Assembly (NCBI GenBank): GCA_047404135.1
Contig: JBDOIT010000001.1
Location: 1-64,000 of the forward strand
DNA length: 64,000 nt
Origin: JAHZKS01 sp047404135
GTDB taxonomy: Bacteria; Pseudomonadota; Alphaproteobacteria; Rickettsiales; JABSSG01
Direction: 5' to 3'
In this document: positions 27,235-35,670 of the stretch, in pieces
Position numbering within the stretch: position 1 is the first letter of the stretch
How the letters are laid out: the number at the start of each line of letters is the position of its first letter
Notes under the pieces: generated by a model
Told to the model about the DNA's origin: nothing
Database searches by the model: none
What the model saw: only the letters and a program-made list of their open reading frames with translations
Translations under genes and position numbers: made by a program

Positions 27235-28056
27235 TTAGCTTAAGCCTTCGTGTTCTCTGAGTTTATCATCTACTGCTTTGAGATGAAGTGATTTTAACAG
27301 CCTTAGAAGTTCCTGCCTCGCTGCTATGTGAGACATGCTAAGGGATAGCATGGGTTTGAGTTTTTTATGCTTAAGATCAAGTAAGGTAATTCCATATAAA
27401 AATAGCTCTTTAAAAATAACTCTTTCACCAAATCCGGAGGCAAGGCGACAACCCACGCGTTTTGAGAGCTCTTGTACTACTTTTTCAATATTGCGTTTAT
27501 TTTTAGAATATACTGCAGCAATGCGGCTTCTGACTACAATCCAATCTAAGGATTTTTCCGCTTCTTTTGCTCGATTGATTTTTTGTTCCCAGATCATTTG
27601 GCTGTAAATTCCTGGCCTGATAATTTTTAAGTCTTTTGCACTTACGTTGGCAAGAAGATCCAGATCAACAAAGCTATCATTTACTGGAGTTATAATTATA
27701 TCTGCTTTGGAGTGGGCGAAAGAAGATAAGCTGTTGTTTACCCCTGGTGTATCTATAATTATAAAATCAGCTTTTCTGTAATGTTCCTCTAGAATTTTTG
27801 ATAACTGACCTTCCTCATCACCTTCATTTGGGTGGATCGCATAGTGGCGTGGCAAGGGTATGTCTAAGTTCAGATTTTCAATTGTGCTTACTCTGTTTTC
27901 TAAATATCTAGTCAGAGAGAGCTGGCGCACATCTGTGTCAATAGTGGTAACTTTGAATCCAAGATAGCATAGGGAGATAATCAGGTTCATGGCAGTAGTG
28001 GTTTTACCAGCCCCACCTTTTTCATTTCCAATTACTATAATTTTTGTGTCTGTCAT
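27235..28056 (-). CDS. mipZ: Division-plane positioning ATPase MipZ
   Basis: ParA/MinD-superfamily ATPase that forms a gradient from the ParB-bound origins and blocks FtsZ assembly near the poles in alphaproteobacteria. 273 aa. Deviant Walker A KGGAGKT at residues 13-19 within GNEKGGAGKTTTAMNL, then the MipZ-type segment RQLSLTRYLENR and IIIDTPGVNN as Walker B. Orphan, without a parB neighbour, which separates it from ParA. It lies 1 nt downstream of ftsY in an mtaB-ftsY-mipZ run. Confidence 0.9.
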   Translation of the reverse strand: MTDTKIIVIGNEKGGAGKTTTAMNLIISLCYLGFKVTTIDTDVRQLSLTRYLENRVSTIENLNLDIPLPRHYAIHPNEGDEEGQLSKILEEHYRKADFIIIDTPGVNNSLSSFAHSKADIIITPVNDSFVDLDLLANVSAKDLKIIRPGIYSQMIWEQKINRAKEAEKSLDWIVVRSRIAAVYSKNKRNIEKVVQELSKRVGCRLASGFGERVIFKELFLYGITLLDLKHKKLKPMLSLSMSHIAARQELLRLLKSLHLKAVDDKLREHEGLS

Positions 28057-28057
28057 T

Positions 28058-28972
28058 TTATTTTTTCAGTCCAACTAAGTTGTCAGCAAATTCCTTTGGT
28101 GTGAATTGATCTAAATCTTCTATAGATTCCCCTACGCCAATGTGAGTGATTGGGATATCGAATTTCTGACTTATGGCGACTACAATACCAGCTTTTGCTG
28201 ACCCGTCCAGCTTAGTTATTACCAACCCATTCAAGTCTACGATATTCTTGAAGCTCTCGACTTGCAAAAGGGCGTTTTGTCCTGTTGTTGCATCTAAAAC
28301 TAATACCCTATCATGCGGCGCATCTGCGTCTAACTTCTTCAAGACCTTCACTATTTTTGCTAGCTCCTGCATAAGGTGGTCCTTGTTTGCTAATCTTCCA
28401 GCAGTATCCAAGAAAAGGATGTCGCTGCCATTTTTCTGAGCAGTAGCTAACGATCTGTAGGCAACACTGGCTGGGTCTGCATTTTCTTTTCCGCATACGA
28501 ATTCAGCTTTTGCTCTTGTTGCCCAGATTTTTAATTGCTCAACAGCAGCCGCTCTGAATGTATCACAAGCAGCAATAGTGACTTTCTTTCCTTCTTTTTG
28601 AAGTTTTGCTGCTAATTTTCCTATAGTAGTAGTCTTGCCGTTTCCATTCACGCCACACATCATCACTACATGAGGTTTTGATTTTGTGTATGTGAGTTCA
28701 CCTGCGGCCTTTTCTATCTGAGAGGCAATGATTTTAGACATCTCGGTTTTAATAGTATGATCATCCACCTCCTGATCAAATTTAGATTTAGATAAGTCTT
28801 TTATAATTTTTTGAGAAGATTCAATTCCAAGATCAGACATAATCAGTAACTCCTCAAGCCGATCTAGGGTATCTTGATCTAATTTCTTTTTTGTTACTAT
28901 GCTTGCTATTCCATCTGAGATTTTCTCAGAAGTGTTCTTCAAACCATCTTTTAATTTACTAAACCAACTCAT
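28058..28972 (-). CDS. ftsY: Signal recognition particle receptor FtsY
   Basis: SRP receptor GTPase that docks ribosome-nascent-chain complexes at the membrane. 304 aa, short because it has only a brief N-terminal region before the NG domain. G1 is GVNGNGKTTTIGKLA, then DTFRAAAVEQL, G3 DTAGR, and G4 TKLDGSAKAG. It shares one base with the mtaB stop, so both are likely on one transcript. Confidence 0.97.
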   Translation of the reverse strand: MSWFSKLKDGLKNTSEKISDGIASIVTKKKLDQDTLDRLEELLIMSDLGIESSQKIIKDLSKSKFDQEVDDHTIKTEMSKIIASQIEKAAGELTYTKSKPHVVMMCGVNGNGKTTTIGKLAAKLQKEGKKVTIAACDTFRAAAVEQLKIWATRAKAEFVCGKENADPASVAYRSLATAQKNGSDILFLDTAGRLANKDHLMQELAKIVKVLKKLDADAPHDRVLVLDATTGQNALLQVESFKNIVDLNGLVITKLDGSAKAGIVVAISQKFDIPITHIGVGESIEDLDQFTPKEFADNLVGLKK

Positions 28973-30213
28973 CAGGCAATTTGTCCTATAAGTTTACCAT
29001 CAACATAACCGGAGATAAGAATGTCTACTATCTCATTATGTTTTATTTTATCAATAATATGTATTTTTAGGAAATTTTCTGTCATTCCTATATTGTTTTT
29101 TTCAGTTAATACCAAAACTTTCTTGCCAATGTACGATTTACTGAACTCCTCTAGCTCTTTTTTTCCTTCTTCTATAAGGATTTTAGCTCGTCTTTTTCTG
29201 AGTCCACGCTCAACTTGAGGCATGCGGGCAGCAGGGGTGCCATCTCTTTCGGAGTAAGGGAAGACGTGTAGATATTGCAATTTTGCTTCTTGTACAAGCT
29301 TATGGCTGTTTGTAAACATCTCATCTGTTTCTGTAGGGAATCCGGCAATAATATCTGCACCAAAGGCAGCATCTTTGCGGTGCTCCCGCACAAGATTGCA
29401 GAATTCAATAACTTGCTCTCGGTTATGACGACGCTTCATGCGTTTTAGAATCATGTTATCTCCGGCCTGAAGACTTATATGAAAATGTGGCATTAGCCTT
29501 TTTTCGCTTAGTATCAATTTGAGTAGGGTGCTATCAATCTCAGCTACATCAATAGATGATAGTCTAAGTCTTTTGAGGTCAGGGAGAATGTTGAGCAACC
29601 TTTTCATCATCTCGCCAAGGGTTGGTTTTCCTGGAAGGTCTAATCCATAATCAGTTACGTCGACACCCGTCAGCACAATCTCCTTGTACCCTTTGGACAG
29701 CAGTAACTCTACTTGTGTTACGATTTTACCTACAGGGACACTACGGCTGTTACCTCTTCCATACGGTATTGTGCAGAACGTACATCTGTGGTTGCAGCCA
29801 TTTTGTATTTGAACAAATGCCCTTGTTTTTTCTCCAAAAGACGTTACCAAATAGTTAGCTGTTTCTTTCACTTCCATTATATCACTTACGACAGTGCTTG
29901 GGGTATCTGAGTTTAGTTTATAGTTTTTGCTATCAAATTTCTCTGTGTTTCCTAGAACTAGATCTACTTCAGGTAGAGAAGAATATTTTTTTGGATCAAT
30001 CTGTGCTGCGCAACCAGTGACAATGATTTTCTTGTCTGGATTCTCTTTGTGCGCTTTTTTTATAGCCTTTACAGCTTGCTTTTCAGCATCCTGAGTTACA
30101 GAGCAGGTATTAAACACAATTACATTTTTAGCATTAGCCTCAGATAGCGAAGATTTAATCTGCTCGCTTTCGAAAATGTTTAATCTACACCCAAATGTTA
30201 TTACTTTTTCCAT
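28972..30213 (-). CDS. mtaB: tRNA t6A37 methylthiotransferase MtaB
   Basis: Radical-SAM enzyme converting t6A37 to ms2t6A37 in tRNAs. About 413 aa. N-terminal MTTase cluster Cys residues in TFGCRLN, NTCSV and TGCAA. Radical-SAM CxxxCxxC in NGCNHRCTFCTIPYGRG. A C-terminal TRAM-like region follows. I place the start at 30213 because family members begin at MEKVITFGCRLN; seven more in-frame codons upstream have no support. Adjacent to ftsY, as is common in alphaproteobacteria. Confidence 0.93.
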   Translation of the reverse strand: MEKVITFGCRLNIFESEQIKSSLSEANAKNVIVFNTCSVTQDAEKQAVKAIKKAHKENPDKKIIVTGCAAQIDPKKYSSLPEVDLVLGNTEKFDSKNYKLNSDTPSTVVSDIMEVKETANYLVTSFGEKTRAFVQIQNGCNHRCTFCTIPYGRGNSRSVPVGKIVTQVELLLSKGYKEIVLTGVDVTDYGLDLPGKPTLGEMMKRLLNILPDLKRLRLSSIDVAEIDSTLLKLILSEKRLMPHFHISLQAGDNMILKRMKRRHNREQVIEFCNLVREHRKDAAFGADIIAGFPTETDEMFTNSHKLVQEAKLQYLHVFPYSERDGTPAARMPQVERGLRKRRAKILIEEGKKELEEFSKSYIGKKVLVLTEKNNIGMTENFLKIHIIDKIKHNEIVDILISGYVDGKLIGQIA

Positions 30214-30348
30214 GGTTTGTCTTTTAGATACCAAGGTAATATACAGATTTTTCTTGATTTCTCCAGTGTTTACTGTTTGTTGATTTGTAGTAGATGTAAT
30301 GTAGTCATCGACATATACAAGTCAAGATATACAGTTGGGCAAATACTC

Positions 30349-31542
30349 TTACAGTTCTTCGTGTGTTGTTATATCCCCGCTTTCTTCTATTTTTTTATCC
30401 TCAGTACTTATATATTCCAAGGTTGGTATGTATGCGTAATTAATACTTGCTGTTACTAGTATACCCGCTGCACCTCCTATCACCGCTCCTAATGTAGGAT
30501 TTGCATTAGAAGATCCTTCTTTTTGTATCATGTCAACAATGTATTCTATAGATTCTCCTATTAATCCATCAATTGGTTCAACGAATAGGGGGCTTAATAC
30601 CAAAGACGTATTTAGGTTATCCTCTATTAGATGAGCTTTATTATATCCGAAGCCATTCCATGATCCAGAGATTAGCCGTGATAAGGAAATAGATTTATCT
30701 GGATGCAAATAATCTACTGCAGCATATTTTGCTACACCAGATAGTGTATCTATAGAAGTATGGTATATCTCTGAGTCAGATGCAGGTTTTGCAATGGATG
30801 CTGCCATGCACTTTGTGAAGTGAGCAGCGGAAATAGATGCAACATTGAGATACGCAGCTTTTCCTACGCTTTTTGGGTTTTTATTTCCTTTTAGCCCAAC
30901 CTCTACCCCATAGGTTATGGCAGCCATTACAGGGGCAGCTATAGTTATGCTCTGTGTAGTACAGATTTTGACATTCTCTACAAAAAGATCAGTGTTTACT
31001 ATGGGGTCTATTGTAGGGTCATATTCTCCAAACGAAGTTCCCTCTAAGTACTCTACGGCCTTGTTGTATATTGGGAATAAAGGGAAGCTAAGATAAACTC
31101 CTGCTTCTATCCCTTGGTAAATACCTTTTGAAGAGATGAAGTTACATGAGGTTTCTATGATAACAGGTGCGATATAAAATAGTAAATTCGCTGAAGAGGA
31201 ATTTTCTGTTGCACTAGGTTTTAGATCGGCTTTGTGGTGGTAAGCAAGTGCATTTAAGATCCCCGATACGAATGAGGAGGGTGATGTGTTCATGACTTCC
31301 GTAGACATAATGGATGTTTTTGTTACTCCAGCGATAGTTGCACCCATATTTACAATTGATTCACTATAACCGGAGGTATTTGTTGAGAATATCTTGGTGT
31401 ATTCTATAATAGAGCAACTGACAAAATGCGCTAATACAGGTAGAAAGATAGGTTTAGCGTTGTCATTCAAGTGTTTGTAGGACGCTATAGGGGCGATCAG
31501 AGTGGTGCTCTGTATTCCACATTTCACTAATGGGTGTAACAT
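30349..31542 (-). CDS. Unrecognised 397-aa membrane-associated protein
   Basis: No family recognised. Several weakly hydrophobic Ala/Ser/Ile-rich stretches alternate with short polar loops across the length, and one clear hydrophobic segment lies near residues 352-372 (GAVIGGAAGILVTASINYAY). The C-terminus is acidic. No cleavable signal is evident. A GAGAGA ribosome site lies 7 nt before the ATG, and a strong promoter with a duplicated -35 block lies upstream. Flanked by other lineage-specific genes. Could be a membrane-inserted effector; this is only a possibility. Confidence 0.7.
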   Translation of the reverse strand: MLHPLVKCGIQSTTLIAPIASYKHLNDNAKPIFLPVLAHFVSCSIIEYTKIFSTNTSGYSESIVNMGATIAGVTKTSIMSTEVMNTSPSSFVSGILNALAYHHKADLKPSATENSSSANLLFYIAPVIIETSCNFISSKGIYQGIEAGVYLSFPLFPIYNKAVEYLEGTSFGEYDPTIDPIVNTDLFVENVKICTTQSITIAAPVMAAITYGVEVGLKGNKNPKSVGKAAYLNVASISAAHFTKCMAASIAKPASDSEIYHTSIDTLSGVAKYAAVDYLHPDKSISLSRLISGSWNGFGYNKAHLIEDNLNTSLVLSPLFVEPIDGLIGESIEYIVDMIQKEGSSNANPTLGAVIGGAAGILVTASINYAYIPTLEYISTEDKKIEESGDITTHEEL

Positions 31543-31588
31543 ATAGATATCTCTCAGCTAGGTTAACTGTTATTAATAATTCGAGGGC

Positions 31589-31617
31589 ATGATAGCATAA
31601 GTCACAGTGTCTTTCAA
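31589..31617 (-). promoter_or_regulatory. Sigma70-like promoter for the 397-aa protein gene
   Basis: On the minus strand: TTGAAA, 17-bp spacer, TATCAT. Predicted start near 31582, giving a leader of about 40 nt. The -35 and spacer lie inside the gene-proximal copy of the 30-bp tandem repeat at 31598-31657; the distal copy carries a second TTGAAA but no good -10. Confidence 0.6.
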
Positions 31618-31657
31618 CCGTTATTTTTAAGTCACAGTGTCTTTCAACCGTTATTTT
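31598..31657. repeat. Two tandem copies of a 30-bp unit in a promoter region
   Basis: 31598-31627 and 31628-31657 are identical by eye. Each contains TTGAAA (minus strand). The -10 is outside the repeat, next to the proximal copy. The duplication therefore doubled a -35-bearing block upstream of the 397-aa protein gene. Confidence 0.95.
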
Positions 31658-31776
31658 ATAGCTCTTTTTAACCTACAGATTGTTTGACCAAGTTTATGTA
31701 AATAAAGATAAGTATGTTTGCCTACTGTAGATACTTTTTTGTGATGGTTTTTATGAAAATTGTTGTTGGTAGGCAA

Positions 31777-31810
31777 ACAAAAAGGGTAGATAAAACTCTA
31801 CCCTTTTTGT
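31777..31810 (-). terminator. Strong intrinsic terminator (bidirectional form)
   Basis: A perfect 14-bp stem (ACAAAAAGGGTAGA / TCTACCCTTTTTGT) with a 6-nt loop. It lies 16 bp downstream of the 31827-32546 gene on the minus strand and ends in a T-run in both orientations. A further inverted repeat (TGTTTGCCTAC at 31715-31725 and its complement at 31769-31779) flanks its left side. Confidence 0.85.
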
Positions 31811-31826
31811 ATAAAGATTGTTTTTG

Positions 31827-32546
31827 CTAGACTTCTTCTTCTGCCGCAGTTTCTCCATTTGTGTTTATTGCATCAATGCTCTCTTCTATGCTCTGAGCGG
31901 TTTCAGCGAGTGATTTAAAATGTTCTATTTTTGTATCCATTTTTGCGAGAACAGTTCGTAAGCCTGACGGTAGCCCAGTAAGATCTTCTGCTGTTAAATG
32001 GTCATCACTCTCATCAATTTTATCTAGTATACCTAGGATTTTTTTTGAATAAGTGATATTTTCAGCTTTTGCTATATCCAAAGCTTCTTTTAGGTGCTCT
32101 GTACTTTCAGCTGCTTTCTGTAAGTAGATAATTTTTTTATCCATAGATAAAATGCTTTTCTTTAGATGATCTGGGAATCCTTCTAGATCAGACTCTGTTA
32201 CACTTTCTGCGTTATCCTTGACTATGTCAGTGATATAATAAAATTTTTCTAGCAACTCTAACTTATCGTTTTTTGCGGTGTCTGCTATATTTTTAACGCT
32301 TTCTACTAGCTTTTTAGTTTTTGGAGGTAGTTCAGATATGATCTTATCTAAATCAGTTCCATATTTTTCTGCTAAGTCCTCATGTAGATCACAGATCTCT
32401 TCGATATGATCAGACGCTATGCCCGCGTATTTCATAAGCACATCTGCTTGTTTAGGAAAAACTTGCGCAAGAATGCTAATTCCTGCTATTAGTGTTGTCC
32501 CAATAACGGTTTTATATGCATTTGAAGTGTCAATAATTTTTGCCAT
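31827..32546 (-). CDS. Coiled-coil protein with N-terminal hydrophobic segment and internal repeats
   Basis: About 239 aa, no recognised family. One hydrophobic segment near residues 12-28 (VIGTTLIAGISILAQVF) could anchor it. The rest is helical. Two homologous blocks of ~41 residues, at about 119-159 and 187-227, share DLxGxPxxL, LxMDxKI and an AE(S/T) segment; a third degenerate copy may lie near 70-90. The start at 32546 follows AGAGGAAAG closely; 13 upstream codons in frame are not needed. Its leader resembles that of the next gene upstream (32724-33083), suggesting joint control. Confidence 0.75.
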   Translation of the reverse strand: MAKIIDTSNAYKTVIGTTLIAGISILAQVFPKQADVLMKYAGIASDHIEEICDLHEDLAEKYGTDLDKIISELPPKTKKLVESVKNIADTAKNDKLELLEKFYYITDIVKDNAESVTESDLEGFPDHLKKSILSMDKKIIYLQKAAESTEHLKEALDIAKAENITYSKKILGILDKIDESDDHLTAEDLTGLPSGLRTVLAKMDTKIEHFKSLAETAQSIEESIDAINTNGETAAEEEV

Positions 32547-32557
32547 CTTTCCTCTTA

Positions 32558-32584
32558 TGATTAAGTTAAGAGTACATGGTATCA
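32558..32584 (-). promoter_or_regulatory. Leader motif shared with the gene at 32724-33083 (copy A)
   Basis: On the minus strand the block TGATACCATGTACTCTTAAC and following bases matches copy B at 33095-33122 with only C/T changes and one inserted base. It lies directly before the ribosome site. Function unknown; could be a shared operator or core promoter. Confidence 0.5.
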
Positions 32585-32723
32585 CCTAACGGATTAAGAA
32601 TAAGTTAACACAGTAAATATTTTGAAAAACGAGGATCCATACATAGCTACTCTACTATATATTATTTCTAGGTTTATAACTAAAGAGTCAGATGATTTTT
32701 ATATATTTCCCTACGAAATTATA

Positions 32724-33083
32724 CTACATATCTCCTCCGCTGTGGTTGTCACTACCATGCTCACCCATCGCTTCTGTAGTAGAAGAAAAATGTAGAGCAT
32801 GATAGCTTTCTAGATCAGAAATTCTTGCTTCAAATTCTTTAAGCTTAGAGTTTTCTTCTCTGCAGACTTTGAGTTCTACTGCTTCATCTGCTAGCATCTC
32901 TCTCCATACATCCTTGTCCTTTTGGCAGCCTTTTTGCATTTCTCTTACATCATCTAAGATATTTTCTGTTGGAGTTGGGTCAGATCGCAATTGTACGTAA
33001 GAGCCTACTAGTGTTGCCAAGACACCAGCTCCAGCTGCCGCTATACCCATATTCTTGCTTGTTAAATGTTCCTGTAAGCTCAT
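32724..33083 (-). CDS. Small membrane-anchored coiled-coil protein
   Basis: 119 aa, no recognised family. A hydrophobic segment at about residues 12-29 (MGIAAAGAGVLATLVGSYV) is followed by a charged helical stretch with two Cys and a predicted coiled coil (REENSKLKEFEARISDLESY), then a His/Gly/Ser-rich tail. Architecture parallels the adjacent 31827-32546 protein, and its leader shares a conserved block. AGAGAGG precedes the ATG by about 6 nt. Confidence 0.7.
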   Translation of the reverse strand: MSLQEHLTSKNMGIAAAGAGVLATLVGSYVQLRSDPTPTENILDDVREMQKGCQKDKDVWREMLADEAVELKVCREENSKLKEFEARISDLESYHALHFSSTTEAMGEHGSDNHSGGDM

Positions 33084-33094
33084 AAAGGCCTCTC

Positions 33095-33122
33095 TGATTC
33101 AAGTTAAAAATACATAGTATCA
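33095..33122 (-). promoter_or_regulatory. Leader motif shared with the gene at 31827-32546 (copy B)
   Basis: On the minus strand the block TGATACTATGTATTTTTAAC and following bases aligns with copy A at 32558-32584; differences are transitions plus one base. TTGATA overlaps its start. Same position relative to the start codon as copy A. Confidence 0.5.
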
Positions 33123-33333
33123 ACAAAGAAGTTAATAATTAATTAAATATAGAATATTATAAAAAATATTATCAAGAAGTATCTTTTAGGTACAAAAATG
33201 CTCCAGCTACATGCAGATAGCTCTATAATACAGGGTTTGTTAAACCATGTATGTAGCAGTAAGAATATACTAAAGTGAATTAAGTTGACTTTGTACGCCC
33301 ATCTATTACGCTCATATAGCATCATCATTTTAA

Positions 33334-35046
33334 ATGTTTTTTATGAAATCAGAAACAGTTAGGCTATTTAAGAAATCTTGGAAATTTATCATTCCGTTCT
33401 GGAAATCAGAAGAGACGTATAAAGCAATCGGGATGTTGGCTTTAATTGTCTTGCTTGTTCTATGTAATATAGCTCTTTCTGTTCGTTTGGCTTATTGGAG
33501 TAAGGATTTTTATAATGCTTTAGAGAATAAAAGCTATGTGGATTTTATATATCAGATTAAGGTTTTCTTAGTATTGCTTTCTATTCTAATTCCTGTTGTG
33601 TTAACTCATATAGTTTTAACGGGGTTTTTGACATTCCGCTGGAGAGAATGGATGACAAATAAATTTCTTAAAAATTGGACTGAGAATGATACCTATTACC
33701 ATGTGATGCTTCATGTGGATAAAGTTGATAATCCAGATCAAAGAATAAGTCAGGATATAAGTGTATTATGTACTCAGACGATAGGGTTATTCCTATCTTT
33801 TTTAAGAGAGATAGTGACGTTATTTTCTTTTGCATTTGTTCTATGGACGGTTTCTAGCAGTATCCCTTTAAAAATATTTGGGCATAGTTTTAATATCCAG
33901 GGGTATTTAGTGTGGGTTGCTTTTATATATTCTGTTTTTGGTACGGGGATTATTATAAAAATTGGTAAGCCTTTGATTCAATTGGATTTTATGCAAGAGC
34001 ATTATGAGGCAAATTTCCGTTATTCACTTATTAGATTGCAGGAAAAAAGAGAGGAGGTAGCTTTATTCCAGGGCACTCAGCCTGAGATCAAGAATCTACA
34101 TGATGCTTTTGATTTTATTCGTAAAAATTATTATGATCTTATTAAGCGTAATGCTTATATCACTTTGTCTTTAAGTTGTTTTGGGAACCTTTCTCAGCTA
34201 ATTCCTATTATTGCTGCAGCTCCTATGTATTTTGCTGGGATTGTAACTTTAGGTGTTGTGATGCAGGTATTAAGTTCATTTGAGAAGGTAAGAGATTCCT
34301 TCTCTGTAATTGCAAATAATTTTACTACAATTGCTTCTTGGCGTGCAGCAACGAAGCGCTTGTTGCAATTAGTTCAACATATGGAGTTGGCGGATCAAGA
34401 TGTAGCAGATAGCCACATTAAATTCTCTAATAATAACAATAATATAAAATTCACGAATCTGAGCTTAAAGAAGCCAAATAGCAGACCTATGTTGAAGGGG
34501 ATAAATTTTTCTGTGGGAGAGCACGAAAGAATACTGCTTATGGGAAATAGTGGAGTGGGGAAAAGTACAATCGTACGTGCGATGAAAGGCTTGTGGACAT
34601 ACGGTAGTGGAAAGATAGAGCAGCCTGGTAATGTTTTCTATGTGCCTCAGCGTCCTTATATGCCGGTTGCCACATTGCATGATTCTTTGATTTATCCAAT
34701 TTTACCGAGCAAATATAAAAGTGAAGATAGTCAACTTATAGAGTTGTTGGATTTGTTCAAGTTAAGCCACCTGACTGAACATCTAGGTGAAAGAAAAGAC
34801 TGGAGCACTACGCTTTCTTTGGGTGAGCAGCAACGTATATCTTTTATTAGGATATTGCTGAACAAGCCGAAATGGGTTGTGATGGATGAGCCGACATCAT
34901 CTTTAAATAAGGATCTAGAAGAGATGTTATTTAATACTCTCCTGTCCAGAATTAAGGATATAACTATGCTAACTGTTGGGCATTCGGAAACATTGAAGAA
35001 GCATCACAAGAAGGTAATAGACGTAGAGAAATGGTCAGTCCTTTAG
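33334..35046 (+). CDS. YddA/SbmA-like ABC transporter, fused permease and ATPase
   Basis: 570 aa. N-terminal ABC_membrane_2-type domain with about six helices (residues ~25-340; includes FRWREWMTNKFLKNW), then an ATPase with Walker A GNSGVGKST near 404, signature LSLGEQQR near 493, Walker B WVVMDEPTSSL near 514 and a switch His in VGHSE. Relatives move vitamin B12-like compounds, peptides or long-chain acyl groups; the substrate here cannot be told. An alternative start is 33343. Convergent with the small exported protein gene (4-nt overlap). Confidence 0.88.
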   Translation: MFFMKSETVRLFKKSWKFIIPFWKSEETYKAIGMLALIVLLVLCNIALSVRLAYWSKDFYNALENKSYVDFIYQIKVFLVLLSILIPVVLTHIVLTGFLTFRWREWMTNKFLKNWTENDTYYHVMLHVDKVDNPDQRISQDISVLCTQTIGLFLSFLREIVTLFSFAFVLWTVSSSIPLKIFGHSFNIQGYLVWVAFIYSVFGTGIIIKIGKPLIQLDFMQEHYEANFRYSLIRLQEKREEVALFQGTQPEIKNLHDAFDFIRKNYYDLIKRNAYITLSLSCFGNLSQLIPIIAAAPMYFAGIVTLGVVMQVLSSFEKVRDSFSVIANNFTTIASWRAATKRLLQLVQHMELADQDVADSHIKFSNNNNNIKFTNLSLKKPNSRPMLKGINFSVGEHERILLMGNSGVGKSTIVRAMKGLWTYGSGKIEQPGNVFYVPQRPYMPVATLHDSLIYPILPSKYKSEDSQLIELLDLFKLSHLTEHLGERKDWSTTLSLGEQQRISFIRILLNKPKWVVMDEPTSSLNKDLEEMLFNTLLSRIKDITMLTVGHSETLKKHHKKVIDVEKWSVL

Positions 35047-35270
35047 TTGCTGAGCTCAACAACCGTTTTTCCGTTTACAGATAACCCCACGCCATCTGCA
35101 AGTAAGTATCTTCCGTCCGGAAGCAACGTTGTTTTGCCTTTGCAGCTATAATAAGCCTTATCTTTTATGATATTAATTTTAGTTCCGTCAGGTAAGTAAA
35201 CTACCTGATCTTGGAATGCATATGCAGAAAAATTGAGTAATAGTGAGGCAATAATAAAAAATTTCTTCAT
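35043..35270 (-). CDS. Small exported protein with paired LPDG motifs
   Basis: 75 aa from the ATG at 35270. A cleavable-type signal peptide (MKKFFIIASLLLNFSAYA) is followed by a ~57-residue mature part containing two related segments, LPDGTKI and LLPDGRYL. One Cys is present in the mature part. No family recognised. The reading frame extends 20 codons upstream, but the signal peptide makes 35270 the likely start. Expected in the periplasm or outside. Confidence 0.6.
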   Translation of the reverse strand: MKKFFIIASLLLNFSAYAFQDQVVYLPDGTKINIIKDKAYYSCKGKTTLLPDGRYLLADGVGLSVNGKTVVELSN

Positions 35271-35456
35271 GACTTCTATCGTGATGTTACGGGAAGTCAG
35301 TAGAGCATAATATTCCATTTTTTTCAACAAATTCTATCGAAGGTATGATATGTTGCATGTTTTTACAAAAGAAAATTTAAATTAATATAACATTGAAGTT
35401 TTGCTGATATCTGGATACGACAACTCCTAGAAAAGATGTATAATCTATAATTCTAG

Positions 35457-35648
35457 ATGATTAAATCGATACATATGATTGATGATAGAGTGGGAATAAG
35501 ATTGATGCGCAACCCATTCACAGAGAAGCCATTTATAAAGTTCTATGACACAAAGCGTGTTGGTGGAGACATAATAAATAGTAAAGCAGTGAAAATATTG
35601 AAACTGCAACCCCTAAAAACTTCTACAAACACTTTTTCTTGTTTATAA
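35457..35648 (+). CDS. Doubtful small ORF (63 aa)
   Basis: No family recognised. A TATAAT at 35439-35444 would place a transcript start almost at the ATG, giving a leaderless message, and no ribosome site is visible. Composition is ordinary. It may be a decayed gene fragment or noncoding. Confidence 0.22.
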   Translation: MIKSIHMIDDRVGIRLMRNPFTEKPFIKFYDTKRVGGDIINSKAVKILKLQPLKTSTNTFSCL

Positions 35649-35670
35649 TTTATAAAAAACAAGGATGTTT

